Below are positions 16,328 to 24,796 of a DNA stretch of 64,000 nucleotides, one piece after another. The notes under the pieces are model-generated. The model did no database searches. It saw nothing but the letters and a program-made list of their open reading frames with translations, and had not been told where the DNA came from. The DNA comes from Vibrio penaeicida. GTDB lineage: Bacteria; Pseudomonadota; Gammaproteobacteria; Enterobacterales; Vibrionaceae. Each line of letters starts with the position of its first letter. Position 1 is the first letter of the stretch. Made by a program: the position numbers and the translations under genes. The stretch is from NCBI RefSeq assembly GCF_030689305.1, contig NZ_JAUYVM010000008.1, positions 1 to 64,000 of the forward strand, read 5' to 3'.

Positions 16328-17113
16328 TTAACCGCCGACCAAAGCAAGAACACGGAGCGGGCTGCCCGAGCCCCCTTCTATTTTCAGTGGCGCGGCGACA
16401 ATCAAAGCACCAGTGGTAGGAAGCTGGTCCAAATTTTTGAGGCACTGCAACCCGTATTTATTGGCGCCATGCATTAGGGTATGGCAAGGCAGTGGCGTCG
16501 GCCACATAAAGGATTGTCCTGCGTCGGTATTAATGGTTTCGACGCCAAAACCCAGCACGTTTCTTTCGTTGATCATCCACTCCACCGCATCTTGAGTCGG
16601 CCCTGGGGTGTGAGTGCCATCTTCTTTCATGTTTAAGAACGCAGCAGGATCGTTCACTCGTTTCGACCAATCGGTTCGAAACAGAACCCACGCACCCTCT
16701 GGAATGGTGCCATGCTGGCTTTCCCACGATTCAAGAAAATCTACCGTAAGTAACCAATCGGGGTCGTCAGCGACCTCTTGGCTGGCATCCACCACTACAG
16801 CAGGGGCGACAAAGTTATGAACGGGAATGGTATCGACCGAGTTTTTCGGGTGGTCTTTTCCGCTGATCCAGTGAACAGGGGCATCGAAGTGGGTGCCTGT
16901 ATGTTCCCCACAACGGAAGTTATTCCAGTACCAGCCCGGACCATTTTCATCGTATTGAGAAATCGTTTCTTTTTTAAATCCCCAAACCTGACCAAATTCT
17001 TCCGGTAGCTGTAGGGCTGGGAATTCTTCATTCAATGTTTGGGTAAGATCGATAACCTGAACTCCACCATTGCCCAAACTTTCTGATAGTGCATTTAGAA
17101 TTGCGTCCGACAT
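16328..17113 (-). CDS. Cyclase-family metal-dependent hydrolase, isatin hydrolase-like
   Basis: A 261-residue member of Pfam cyclase family PF04199 (kynurenine formamidase and isatin hydrolase). The metal site is visible as CGEHTGTHFDAPVHW: His71, His75, Asp77 and His81. WYWNNF just before it and PCHTLMHGANKYGL near residue 220 resemble, from memory, bacterial isatin hydrolases, which open the lactam ring of isatin to isatinate using manganese. Length is the same. It is the first gene of a two-gene unit whose upstream region (17114-17553) also faces the catalase gene. Metal-dependent amidase fold is firm; isatin as substrate is a reasoned guess supported by the IorAB and CoA-ester genes downstream. 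Confidence 0.78.
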   Translation of the reverse strand: MSDAILNALSESLGNGGVQVIDLTQTLNEEFPALQLPEEFGQVWGFKKETISQYDENGPGWYWNNFRCGEHTGTHFDAPVHWISGKDHPKNSVDTIPVHNFVAPAVVVDASQEVADDPDWLLTVDFLESWESQHGTIPEGAWVLFRTDWSKRVNDPAAFLNMKEDGTHTPGPTQDAVEWMINERNVLGFGVETINTDAGQSFMWPTPLPCHTLMHGANKYGLQCLKNLDQLPTTGALIVAAPLKIEGGSGSPLRVLALVGG

Positions 17114-17553
17114 AGCTCTTTCCTTGTAATAGCAACCATGAGTTATGTTTATAGGAATTGAAAATGGGTTCTATCCGAATCAAGAAAACTGTATCCAATC
17201 GATGCACCAAACTGTTAAAACTGAACACAAGAGAAAGGGAGATAAAAATAACAGGATGAAGATAAGCAATATGAATAACTGCTCGCGAATGCTTCTTGAA
17301 CGGCTCTAAATTCAGGATTTATATAGTGTTTCAAAACACCTTTTTGAGTTACTTGTCAATTGATTTAGATTTGCGCTATGCTATTCATTCTCTCCTTTCG
17401 CATCAATATCACATCAAGTTGCACAGAACTCGCATTAATAGAAATCACCAATTGATTTTATAGAAGAAACCTATTTCCAATCATAAATGTAAAGACCCTA
17501 TACTGCTTGTTGGCAGAAAAGAGCTTTGAATCTTGTATATAAAGGAAGCAAAT
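17114..17553. promoter_or_regulatory. Divergent promoter region, cyclase gene / catalase gene
   Basis: A 440-base AT-rich region between divergent genes. An inverted repeat GTGTTT-CA-AAACAC lies at 17326-17339, next to ATATA sequences that could serve as a -10 element. It is a candidate operator for the aromatic unit. The regulator is unknown; none is encoded within the aromatic cluster. Confidence 0.4.
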
Positions 17554-19062
17554 ATGCAGGTCGTCAAAAGCTTACTTATCGTCTCAATTGGGGTTGCGTC
17601 TAGTGCACATAGTACAACAATGACACGTGACAACGGCGCACCAGTTGGCGATAACCAAAACTCGATTACCGCGGGTCCTACAGGTAGTGTCTTACTTCAG
17701 GATGTGCATTTAATTCAGAAACTTCAACGGTTTGCTCGTGAGCGCATACCGGAAAGAGTCGTCCACGCCCGAGGGACAGGTGTGCATGGTGAGTTCGTGT
17801 CTAGTGGGGACTATACCGATCTTACTTTGGCAGCACCATTCGCCCAAAAAGGGAAGAAAACGCCTGTTTTTGTACGTTTCTCTACCGTTGTTCACTCAAA
17901 GGGTTCACCGGAAACATTAAGAGATCCTCGTGGTTTCGCGACCAAGTTCTATACGGACCAAGGTAACTGGGATCTGGTTGGGAATAACCTTCCTGTGTTC
18001 TTTATTCGTGACGCCATTAAATTCCCGGATATGGTGCACTCTTTGAAACCATCACCTGTATCTAATGTGCAGGATCCGAATCGCTTTTTTGACTTTTTCA
18101 GCCATGAGCCAGGGTCTACCCATATGTTGTCTTGGGTTTATTCCAATATGGGTGTGCCAGCAAGCTACCGAAAAATGGACGGTTTTGGCGTTCACGCATT
18201 TAAGTGGATCAATGCCGAAGGCGACGTTAATTACGTGAAATTCCAGTGGAAAAGCCAGCAAGGCACACAGGGATTACGTCCGAAAGAAGTGGTTGAAATG
18301 CAAGGTAAAGATTTCAATCATTTAACCAATGATCTGTACAGTGAGATCAATAAGGGCAATTTCCCTAAATGGGATCTATACGTAAAAGTCCTAACGCCAG
18401 AAGCTTTGATGAAGCTAGATTACAACGGTTTGGATGCCACCAAAATGTGGCTCGATGTCGAAGATAAAAAAGTCGGCACCATGACGCTAAACCGAGTACC
18501 CGATAACTTCTTCCAAGAGACAGAACAGTCGGCGTTTGCGCCTTCTAATCTCATTCCGGGGATAGAACCTTCAGAAGATCGCTTATTGCAAGGTCGAGTT
18601 TTCTCGTATGCCGATACTCAGCTTTATCGCCTTGGAGCGAACCACTCGCAGTTTCATATAAACCGTGCCCGTGTGGATGTGCTTAACCACAATCAGGAAG
18701 GGGCATCAAACAACGGCAACACTAAGTCGGACATTAACTATCAGCCAAGTCGACAGTTAGCGCTGGCGGAAGATACTCAGTTCAGAGCCGTACAAACAGA
18801 GTTACAAGGGACGGTGCAACAAAAGGCCATCAGTAACCCACGTAACTTCTTCCAAGCTGGTGTGTTTTACCGAAATCTAACACCTCAGGAGCAAGAAGAT
18901 TTGGTGACGAATCTAGCCGGCGACCTTGGTCGAGTGAGCGATGAGAAAACGAAGCACATCATGCTTAGCCACTTCTATCGAGCAGATGAAAACTTCGGCA
19001 TGGCGATCACCAATGCCGTTAATGGCGACATCAATAAAGTGAAAAAGATCGCAAGTATGTAG
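17554..19062 (+). CDS. katA: Haem catalase, clade 3 type, probably exported
   Basis: About 502 residues, disproportionating hydrogen peroxide to water and oxygen. The catalytic His is in VVHARGTGVHGEF (about residue 71), the catalytic Asn in DLVGNNLPVFF, and the haem-ligand tyrosine in RVFSYADTQLYRLG (about residue 352). The start at 17554 is preferred over an upstream ATG because AAGGAAG precedes it. It gives an N-terminus MQVVKSLLIVSIGVASSAHS that looks like a signal peptide, so the enzyme is likely periplasmic. Small-subunit clade 3 length is normal. The next gene is an ankyrin-repeat protein, the known katA-ankB arrangement of Pseudomonas, where AnkB supports catalase activity. Confidence 0.93.
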   Translation: MQVVKSLLIVSIGVASSAHSTTMTRDNGAPVGDNQNSITAGPTGSVLLQDVHLIQKLQRFARERIPERVVHARGTGVHGEFVSSGDYTDLTLAAPFAQKGKKTPVFVRFSTVVHSKGSPETLRDPRGFATKFYTDQGNWDLVGNNLPVFFIRDAIKFPDMVHSLKPSPVSNVQDPNRFFDFFSHEPGSTHMLSWVYSNMGVPASYRKMDGFGVHAFKWINAEGDVNYVKFQWKSQQGTQGLRPKEVVEMQGKDFNHLTNDLYSEINKGNFPKWDLYVKVLTPEALMKLDYNGLDATKMWLDVEDKKVGTMTLNRVPDNFFQETEQSAFAPSNLIPGIEPSEDRLLQGRVFSYADTQLYRLGANHSQFHINRARVDVLNHNQEGASNNGNTKSDINYQPSRQLALAEDTQFRAVQTELQGTVQQKAISNPRNFFQAGVFYRNLTPQEQEDLVTNLAGDLGRVSDEKTKHIMLSHFYRADENFGMAITNAVNGDINKVKKIASM

Positions 19063-19095
19063 CTGATTTAAAAATGAAATAAGTACATCTAAGCC

Positions 19096-19147
19096 CCGTG
19101 CGCCACTTCCCCTGCTCTTTTCTGCCAATTAGAGTGGTGGCGTACGG
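19096..19147 (+). other. Hairpin after catalase gene
   Basis: CCGTGCGCCAC pairs with GTGGCGTACGG (11 bp with one G-T pair) about 35 bases after the catalase stop. No T run follows, so it may stabilise or attenuate the katA-ankB transcript rather than end it. Confidence 0.5.
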
Positions 19148-19201
19148 GCACCTTAAACTTGGCTTTTTCCTAACACTAAAAGTCAATAAAAACAGAAAGT
19201 C

Positions 19202-19268
19202 ACTGAGAACTAATCGCTACTGAGAACTAATTGCTACTGAGAACTAATTGCTACTAAGGCAAATTGCT
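19202..19268 (+). repeat. 17-bp tandem repeat upstream of ankyrin gene
   Basis: Three nearly identical units of ACTGAGAACTAATTGCT in a row, with one base change in the first, followed by a degenerate fourth unit. They fill the gap just before the ankyrin gene's ribosome-binding site. Confidence 0.85.
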
Positions 19269-19288
19269 ATTAAGAATAGGAGGTTGCT

Positions 19289-19756
19289 ATGAAATCCCTA
19301 CTTATCCGAATCTTGCTTGTTAGTACTATCTGGCTGCCATCACTTAGCTTTGCAACTCAAGCATCCCAACCCGATTCGCTGGAGAGTCAGCAAAAGTCGT
19401 TGATTCAATATTTCTTTGCCGCAGCTCGAACGGGCGAAGAAGAGGTCGTACGCACCTTTGTAAAATCGGGCTTCCCCATTAATCAAATAAACGCTCAAAG
19501 TTACACCGCACTTATGGTCGCTGCGTACCACGGGCAATCTGAAATCGTAAAAACATTGCTCCACTATGGCGCAGATACTTGCATCCAAGACAAGCGCGGT
19601 AATACCGCCATCATGGGGGCTTTGATTAAGGGAGAGTTTTCTATCGCCACAACCTTGTATGGCTATGATTGCGACCCTACGTTAAGAAACAAAGCGGGCA
19701 TGACACTAGAAGAGTTTGCTGAGTTTTGGGGGCAAAAAGGCTTGTTAGTAAAGTAA
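19289..19756 (+). CDS. Exported ankyrin-repeat protein (AnkB-like)
   Basis: A 155-residue protein with an N-terminal signal peptide (MKSLLIRILLVSTIWLPSLSFA). It is followed by about three ankyrin repeats (NAQSYTALMVAAYHGQSEIV and KRGNTAIMGALIKGEF are typical repeat cores). AGGAGG lies seven bases before the start. In Pseudomonas the equivalent gene lies behind katA and its periplasmic product is needed for full catalase activity, so a partner role for the exported catalase is likely. The 3' end of the gene merges into a 20-bp degenerate repeat. Confidence 0.85.
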   Translation: MKSLLIRILLVSTIWLPSLSFATQASQPDSLESQQKSLIQYFFAAARTGEEEVVRTFVKSGFPINQINAQSYTALMVAAYHGQSEIVKTLLHYGADTCIQDKRGNTAIMGALIKGEFSIATTLYGYDCDPTLRNKAGMTLEEFAEFWGQKGLLVK

Positions 19757-19808
19757 GAAGCTGGATTGGTAAAGTAAAAACCTAGTTCGTAAAGTAAGAA
19801 TCAGGTTG
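19748..19808 (+). repeat. 20-21-bp degenerate tandem repeat at the ankyrin gene end
   Basis: Three units beginning GTAAAGTAAGAA or GTAAAGTAAAAA, the first overlapping the ankyrin stop codon. Spacing is 20-21 bases. Confidence 0.65.
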
Positions 19809-19833
19809 GAATTAAAAGGCAGGTCATTGAGGT

Positions 19834-19869
19834 AAAAGGCTAGCTCACCAGCGAGCAAACCGGCCTTTA
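19834..19869. terminator. Possible bidirectional terminator between convergent genes
   Basis: AAAAGGC...GCCTTTA with an inner GCTC/GAGC pair lies between the ankyrin gene (plus) and the diguanylate cyclase gene (minus). The T run is short on both strands. Confidence 0.45.
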
Positions 19870-19883
19870 TCCTCATATGTGAA

Positions 19884-20990
19884 TTAGCTAGAACTAGAGG
19901 CAAATATGCATTGCTGCTGATTGGCCAATTTCGCTTGATACATGGCGCTATCGGCAGCCTTTTTCACTTGCTCTAAATCCTGCCCATTTTCCGGTGCAAT
20001 GGCAGCGCCAATACTGACACCAACGGTATAATAATGACCATCGTACATGATGGGCTCACTCATCAACGTTTGGATTTTACTGGTTATTGTTTCTATATCT
20101 TCTTTTTCACGAACCTGCTCCAGCACCACAATAAACTCATCGCCCCCCACTCGGCTCGCAAACCCTTCATGTTTCACGACGGCTTTTAGGCGCTCTGCCG
20201 TCACTTTCAAGCAGTGATCTCCCGCATCGTGTCCATAGGTATCATTCACCGCTTTAAACTTGTTTAAATCCAAAAACAGGAGACCAACGTGATACTGAGT
20301 ATTTTTATTTCGCTTGAGTGCCTGATAAAAAAGGTCTCGCATTAGTTTAAACGTTGGTAACTGAGTGAGATCATCGTGATTCGCTTGCCACTGAATGTAG
20401 TCTCTTTGAAGCTGCAGTTCGTGCATTAAACGTCGAGTTGCGTCCCGATATTTATACAGTGAGTAACTGGTGATACTGAAAAACATCATCATGCAAATCA
20501 CGTAACCCGCCCAATGTGCAGGGCTGTGTATCAGGTCGACGACCAATATTTTGGGCGTTAGGTAGTCCATTATAAAGGCCGTTCCCACCAGCACCGTAAA
20601 AATGGACACCGCCGCAATATAGCGGTTTGTCCATGTTTGGCTGAAACACATTGAGACCACAAAAATAGACAATGGAAAGAGTAAAATACTGCCGGCCATA
20701 GGCCCTATGGATATAAACCCTAATGCAAAATTAATGAATAGGATCACCACAATACAAATGGCTTTCTTATGCGTTCTGATTTTTTTGCGGCGAAACGTTA
20801 TGAGCAATAAGCAACAAACCAAAAAAAAGTTAATGGCTAAAGTCAGGTTGAGCCCATAATTCCATGTACGTATCGCAAGAGCAGATAACCCAACGATACT
20901 GTACAAACTGCCTAACACGAGAATGAGATTAATCAGCTTCCTTCTCACCGACGCTTCTAAATGAGCGACTTTATTGTTTTTCAGGTACAT
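19884..20990 (-). CDS. Membrane-bound diguanylate cyclase (GGDEF)
   Basis: About 368 residues if started at the ATG at 20990, 48 bases inside the longest frame. That start puts a basic segment before the first membrane helix. Residues about 20-185 contain around six hydrophobic helices. A short coiled linker (RRLMHELQLQRDYIQWQ) leads into a GGDEF domain at about 205-365, with DDLTQLPTFK and the intact active site RVGGDEFIVV. It should make cyclic di-GMP from two GTP. No EAL domain or named sensor domain is seen. The gene stands alone, convergent with the ankyrin gene. Confidence 0.9.
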   Translation of the reverse strand: MYLKNNKVAHLEASVRRKLINLILVLGSLYSIVGLSALAIRTWNYGLNLTLAINFFLVCCLLLITFRRKKIRTHKKAICIVVILFINFALGFISIGPMAGSILLFPLSIFVVSMCFSQTWTNRYIAAVSIFTVLVGTAFIMDYLTPKILVVDLIHSPAHWAGYVICMMMFFSITSYSLYKYRDATRRLMHELQLQRDYIQWQANHDDLTQLPTFKLMRDLFYQALKRNKNTQYHVGLLFLDLNKFKAVNDTYGHDAGDHCLKVTAERLKAVVKHEGFASRVGGDEFIVVLEQVREKEDIETITSKIQTLMSEPIMYDGHYYTVGVSIGAAIAPENGQDLEQVKKAADSAMYQAKLANQQQCIFASSSS

Positions 20991-21177
20991 CTTGATTCCC
21001 CACCAGATAAAGCAAAAAGCTTCTATAGTCTTAAGCAAAGTGTGGGTAATTTGGAATGGAGAACAGATTCAAAGTTGATATATTTTTCATAAATTCTCAT
21101 TTATTAACCAAATAAGAAAGATTGCATAAGTTTGTGTTGTACTTATGGCTCTACAAAAAAGCTCTTTAGATTAAAAA

Positions 21178-21975
21178 TCAGTCATGCCCTACGGGCGGTA
21201 AAAAGCGCTTAGATAATTCTAATTCTTGTTTTTCCATGCGCTCCTGAGCCATCGTCATATGCTCGACCATGATGTCTCTTGCCAACTCTGAATCCCCTCG
21301 TCTAAGCGCATCAATTAGCTTTAATTGATAGGCAGTACCTTTGGCCCACAGCTCTCTATTGGGTGGGTTATACAATTCGCGGGACACCGTCATATCCGTC
21401 AGCATTCTGCTCATAAATCGAATCATAAACCCAAGCATAGAGTTGTCTGCCAATTCCGCTAATACGATGTGAAATTGCAGCGAGTCGACATGATGATCTC
21501 GCTCTTCTTCTAAGTTCTTAGCAGGCTCAGTATATTTATTGATGATACTTTCTAACCGCTGTAAATCGGCTTCTTCCAGCTTCCCCGCTAAGGAAGCGGC
21601 AAGTTCCGGCTCCAGTGTACGGCGCAGTTGGTAAATGTCCGATACAGAAAGGTTTTGAAAGTAGAAGTAGTTACTCAACAGGTTACTGGCCAATGGCTCT
21701 GAAACCGCGTTAACGAATGCCCCACCTTTAGGACCAGTACGAGTGCGTATGAGCCCCTGAACTTCCAAGATACGCATGGTTTCTCGGATCGTACCCTTCG
21801 ACATTTTAAACATCTCGATCAAGACATGCTCCTGAGGCAAAGGGTCACCCGGTTGAAGCCCGTGTTCCACAATCCACTGCTTTATAGCTTCAGCAGCACG
21901 ATACGGCCGCCTCAATTTAGCGGTGTTTTCTTGGTTCAGACTGTTACTGGTGAACGGGGTGGTGGCACGCGACAA
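21178..21975 (-). CDS. GntR-family regulator, FadR/FCD subfamily
   Basis: A 265-residue transcription factor. Residues about 20-95 form the winged helix (AAEAIKQWIVEHGLQPGDPL, KMSKGTIRETMRILEVQGLI). Residues about 105-250 form the all-helical FCD ligand-binding domain with DIYQLRRTLEPELA and the metal-ligand-like histidines of HIVLAELADN and MVEHM. It is the last gene of the dpp-like operon and overlaps the dppF gene by 32 bases. It probably binds the paired operators at 26419-26464 in the divergent promoter region and responds to the imported substrate; this is inference. Confidence 0.88.
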   Translation of the reverse strand: MSRATTPFTSNSLNQENTAKLRRPYRAAEAIKQWIVEHGLQPGDPLPQEHVLIEMFKMSKGTIRETMRILEVQGLIRTRTGPKGGAFVNAVSEPLASNLLSNYFYFQNLSVSDIYQLRRTLEPELAASLAGKLEEADLQRLESIINKYTEPAKNLEEERDHHVDSLQFHIVLAELADNSMLGFMIRFMSRMLTDMTVSRELYNPPNRELWAKGTAYQLKLIDALRRGDSELARDIMVEHMTMAQERMEKQELELSKRFLPPVGHD

Positions 21976-22894
21976 ACTGATTTCCTTCTAGCTCGTTCAA
22001 TTTCGGAACGCTTTCCATGCATTGGATACTGGCGTTTGGACAGCGGGAAGCAAAAGCACACCCTTTTGGCGGGTTAAGAGGATCTGGCAGTTCGGTTTCT
22101 TTGTCTGGTACTTGAATCGACCTGCCGACCACTGGGGCACTTTCCGCTAGCAACTTAGTGTAAGGGTGTTTGGGTGATTTGAAAATCTGTTCTGCACGAC
22201 CCAGCTCGACTAATGACCCAAAATACATCACTGCCACGCGATCGCTCACGGCTTCAACCACCGCTAAGTCATGGCTAATAAACAGGTATGTCAGGTTATT
22301 TTTTTCTTTTATGTCGGCTAATAGATTAAGCACTTGTGCCTGCACAGAGACATCCAATGCTGAAACGGGCTCATCTAACACCAAGATTTCTGGTTTAGCG
22401 ACCAGTGCTCTTGCTATCCCAATCCGTTGAGCCTGACCACCGGAAAATTCGTGGGGGTAGCGCTCTAGGAACTCTTCCCTAAGGCTGACTTGCTGAAAGG
22501 CATCTAGAATACGTTTCTCTCGCTCTGATTTGGCGAGTTGGTGAAGCGCCTTAAGTGGGGCTTCCATCGAGGCTTTTATCGTTCTTCTTGGATTAAGGGA
22601 ACTGACGGGATCTTGAAAGACGTACTGTATGTGTTGCCCTAATTGCGAACTACCTTGCGAATCGTCTTGCGTGAATTCTAGGTCTCCGCTGCTCGGCTCC
22701 AATAAGCCCACCAGCATACGCGCCAATGTCGATTTACCGCACCCCGATTCCCCTACAATGCCTAACGTCTCTCCGTGCTCAACATTCAACGTTAAGTCGT
22801 TCAGTGCTTTTACCCCTTTTCTGTTTTGATTAAACCACCCTTTTGATACCCAGTAAGTTTTCGACAATGACTGTATGCTCAAAATAGTACTCAT
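21944..22894 (-). CDS. ABC transporter ATPase, DppF/OppF type
   Basis: About 316 residues. Walker A GESGCGKST, signature SGGQAQRIGIARAL, Walker B LVLDEPVSALD and the H-loop FISHDL are all present. The C-terminal oligopeptide-transporter extension has the cysteine-rich GCAFASRCPNASIQC, typical of DppF/OppF iron-sulfur-binding tails. The start at ATG 22894 follows GAGGAGGCG and overlaps the stop of the upstream gene (ATGA). It should power a peptide or peptide-like importer together with a second ATPase, but that partner is broken in this operon. Confidence 0.9.
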   Translation of the reverse strand: MSTILSIQSLSKTYWVSKGWFNQNRKGVKALNDLTLNVEHGETLGIVGESGCGKSTLARMLVGLLEPSSGDLEFTQDDSQGSSQLGQHIQYVFQDPVSSLNPRRTIKASMEAPLKALHQLAKSEREKRILDAFQQVSLREEFLERYPHEFSGGQAQRIGIARALVAKPEILVLDEPVSALDVSVQAQVLNLLADIKEKNNLTYLFISHDLAVVEAVSDRVAVMYFGSLVELGRAEQIFKSPKHPYTKLLAESAPVVGRSIQVPDKETELPDPLNPPKGCAFASRCPNASIQCMESVPKLNELEGNQFVACHHPVHQ

Positions 22895-23700
22895 GCTTTC
22901 GCCTCCTCTGGGTAATGACAACGTACAAATCGCTCCCCTTCACGTTCTTGTGTAGGAGGCTGCTGATGGCACGATTCCGTCGCTTTGGTGCAACGCGCAG
23001 CAAAGTTACATCCAGTGGGTAGGTCGCTAGTGAGAGGCGGTAATCCTTCAATGGCGTGTAAATGTGTTTTCCCGCGTCCCAATTCAGGAACGCATTGAAT
23101 GAGCCTGCGGGTATACGGGTGTTTTGCCGACGTTAGAACGTCGCCTGTTCTGCCCTCTTCCACGATTTCGCCAGCGTACATCACCGCTACGCGATCGCAT
23201 AGCTGCGAGACCACACCAAAATCATGGGTGATAAACAATATAGCGACACCTCGCTCTCGACGTAATTCATCAAGAAGCGCGTTCATTAGACCGGGACCGA
23301 GCGCCGCCACAATGGCGAGAGCCAAAAGGATGTAAGGGAATGCCATCAGCATATCAATAGTGCGCATGAATACATTATCCACGCGGCCGCCAAAGTACCC
23401 TGCCACAATACCTATCGTGCTCCCAATAACAGCAGCCCCCACTGAGGCAGAAATACCCACCAGTAAACTGAGTTGCGTTCCCCACAATAGCCGAGAGAAC
23501 AAGTCCCGACCTAAATGATCGGTGCCTAAAACATGGTTTGGAGAAAAGACGGGCAAAAATTTGTTGGCAGTATTAATGGCATTGGGATCTTGCAACCCTA
23601 GCCATGGCGTCAAGGCAATCGTCGCTATAAGCAAGCTAAAGACGACCAACGCGATCGCGGTTAGAGGGTTCCTCAGCAACAACGAAAAAAACAACTTCAT
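22891..23700 (-). pseudogene. In-frame fusion of dppC 5' half and dppD 3' part (deletion scar)
   Basis: The 269-residue frame begins as a DppC permease (MKLFFSLLLRNPLTA, LGTDHLGRDLFSRLLWG, FPYILLALAIVAALGPG) for about 141 residues. It then switches at MNA/LLDELRRERG (about 23270-23285) into the end of a DppD ATPase (ILFITHDFGVVSQLCDRV, then the Cys-rich CNFAARCTKATESC). The missing part comprises the rest of the permease with its ATPase-contact loop, and Walker A, signature and Walker B of the ATPase, about 1 kb. Reading frame, upstream start (overlapping dppB stop, ATGA) and downstream coupling to dppF are intact. The product cannot be a normal permease or ATPase. Confidence 0.85.
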
Positions 23701-24644
23701 GAACGGATCCTCGGGTCTAACCAGCTTTGCATCATATCCACGGCAATGTTGAACAGTACATAGCACATGGCGACAAACACCACGCCGCCTTGAACCAGTA
23801 AAATGTCTCGCTGCAAAATCCCGTTCACCAACATTCGACCTATACCCGGCCACTGGAAAACCATTTCGATATAAACCGCACCTGAAATCACAAACCCAGC
23901 CTGTATCCCAAGCACAGGAATGATCGATACCATGGCGCTTTTCAGGGCGTGCTTCCAAACCACCGAATGCTCACTTACGCCTTTTGCTCGAGCCGTACGG
24001 ATGTAATCCAACCGCAGCACTTCCAACATGGCGGAGCGAGCCAAGCGAGCAATGACACCTGTTGCAACCGAAGCCAAAGCCAATGAAGGCATTACTAAGT
24101 GAGCGATGAGATCGGGCAGATCGCCTCCACCGTAAATGGCGTATATGCCAGAAACGGGGAACCAACGAAGTTGTATCGCAAACAGAAGAATCATCATCAT
24201 TCCTAAGAAAAACGAAGGAATGGAGATGCCAAGTAAAACAACCAATGTCGTGAGTCTATCGGTCAATGAAAACTGTCGAGCGGCCGACACCACACCAACC
24301 ACTACACCAAAAAAGGCACACAGAACAAAGCTGGTTCCTGCAAGAATCAAGGTGGCGTTGAAACGCTCCAAAACCTCGTCTAGTACTGGGCGATTAAGAG
24401 AGTATGAACGCCCCAAATCGCCTTGAAGCAGGTTCGATACCCAAATAAAGTATTGCTCTATCAGGCTTTTATCGAGCCCCAGTTCTTGGTTCAGTTTTTG
24501 GACATTTTCAGGCGTCGCGTACGATCCTAATATCGCCGTGGCAGGATCGCCGGGAATCAAAGACATGATTAAAAACACAATCACCGTAATGCCAAATAAA
24601 ACAGGCACCGACGCTATCAGCCTTTGCAACAGGTATTGACCCAT
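23697..24644 (-). CDS. ABC transporter permease, DppB type
   Basis: About 315 residues starting MGQYLLQRLIASVPVLFG. The longer open frame is rejected because GGAG lies at the right distance before ATG 24644. Six membrane helices are expected. The family segments SLIPGDPATAILGSYATPE near the N-terminus and the cytoplasmic EAA-like loop LDYIRTARAKGVSE are present. Together with DppC it would form the membrane channel, but its dppC partner is truncated and fused. Follows the solute-binding-protein gene after a hairpin. Confidence 0.9.
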   Translation of the reverse strand: MGQYLLQRLIASVPVLFGITVIVFLIMSLIPGDPATAILGSYATPENVQKLNQELGLDKSLIEQYFIWVSNLLQGDLGRSYSLNRPVLDEVLERFNATLILAGTSFVLCAFFGVVVGVVSAARQFSLTDRLTTLVVLLGISIPSFFLGMMMILLFAIQLRWFPVSGIYAIYGGGDLPDLIAHLVMPSLALASVATGVIARLARSAMLEVLRLDYIRTARAKGVSEHSVVWKHALKSAMVSIIPVLGIQAGFVISGAVYIEMVFQWPGIGRMLVNGILQRDILLVQGGVVFVAMCYVLFNIAVDMMQSWLDPRIRS

Positions 24645-24677
24645 ACCTTTACTCCATTGGTATTTGGGAAATAAGAA

Positions 24678-24695
24678 CCGGAGCGAAAGCTCCGG
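24678..24695 (-). other. Intercistronic hairpin between binding protein and permease genes
   Basis: CCGGAGC-GAAA-GCTCCGG as written on the plus strand (TTTC loop on the transcribed strand), 7-bp stem. Such hairpins after ABC binding-protein genes often protect the upstream message and lower permease expression. A 31-bp direct repeat (AAGCTTAGYTAATGAAAA at 24718 and 24749) sits next to it. Confidence 0.6.
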
Positions 24696-24796
24696 CTGCT
24701 GTCTGCTCAATAATTCTAAGCTTAGTTAATGAAAATCTCAGTTAGTCAAAGCTTAGCTAATGAAAAGCGTATTAAGTGAAAAACGTGGTAAACACA

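Noticed and set aside
21178..21975. GntR protein as regulator of the aromatic cluster
   Set aside because: It is the last gene of the importer operon and paired palindromes lie in that operon's own promoter; no such palindromes were seen near the aromatic units.
23700..23958. Upstream extension of the dppC-dppD fusion frame
   Set aside because: The 86 extra residues are antisense-like, arginine-rich sequence overlapping dppB; the true start at 23700 overlaps the dppB stop as ATGA.
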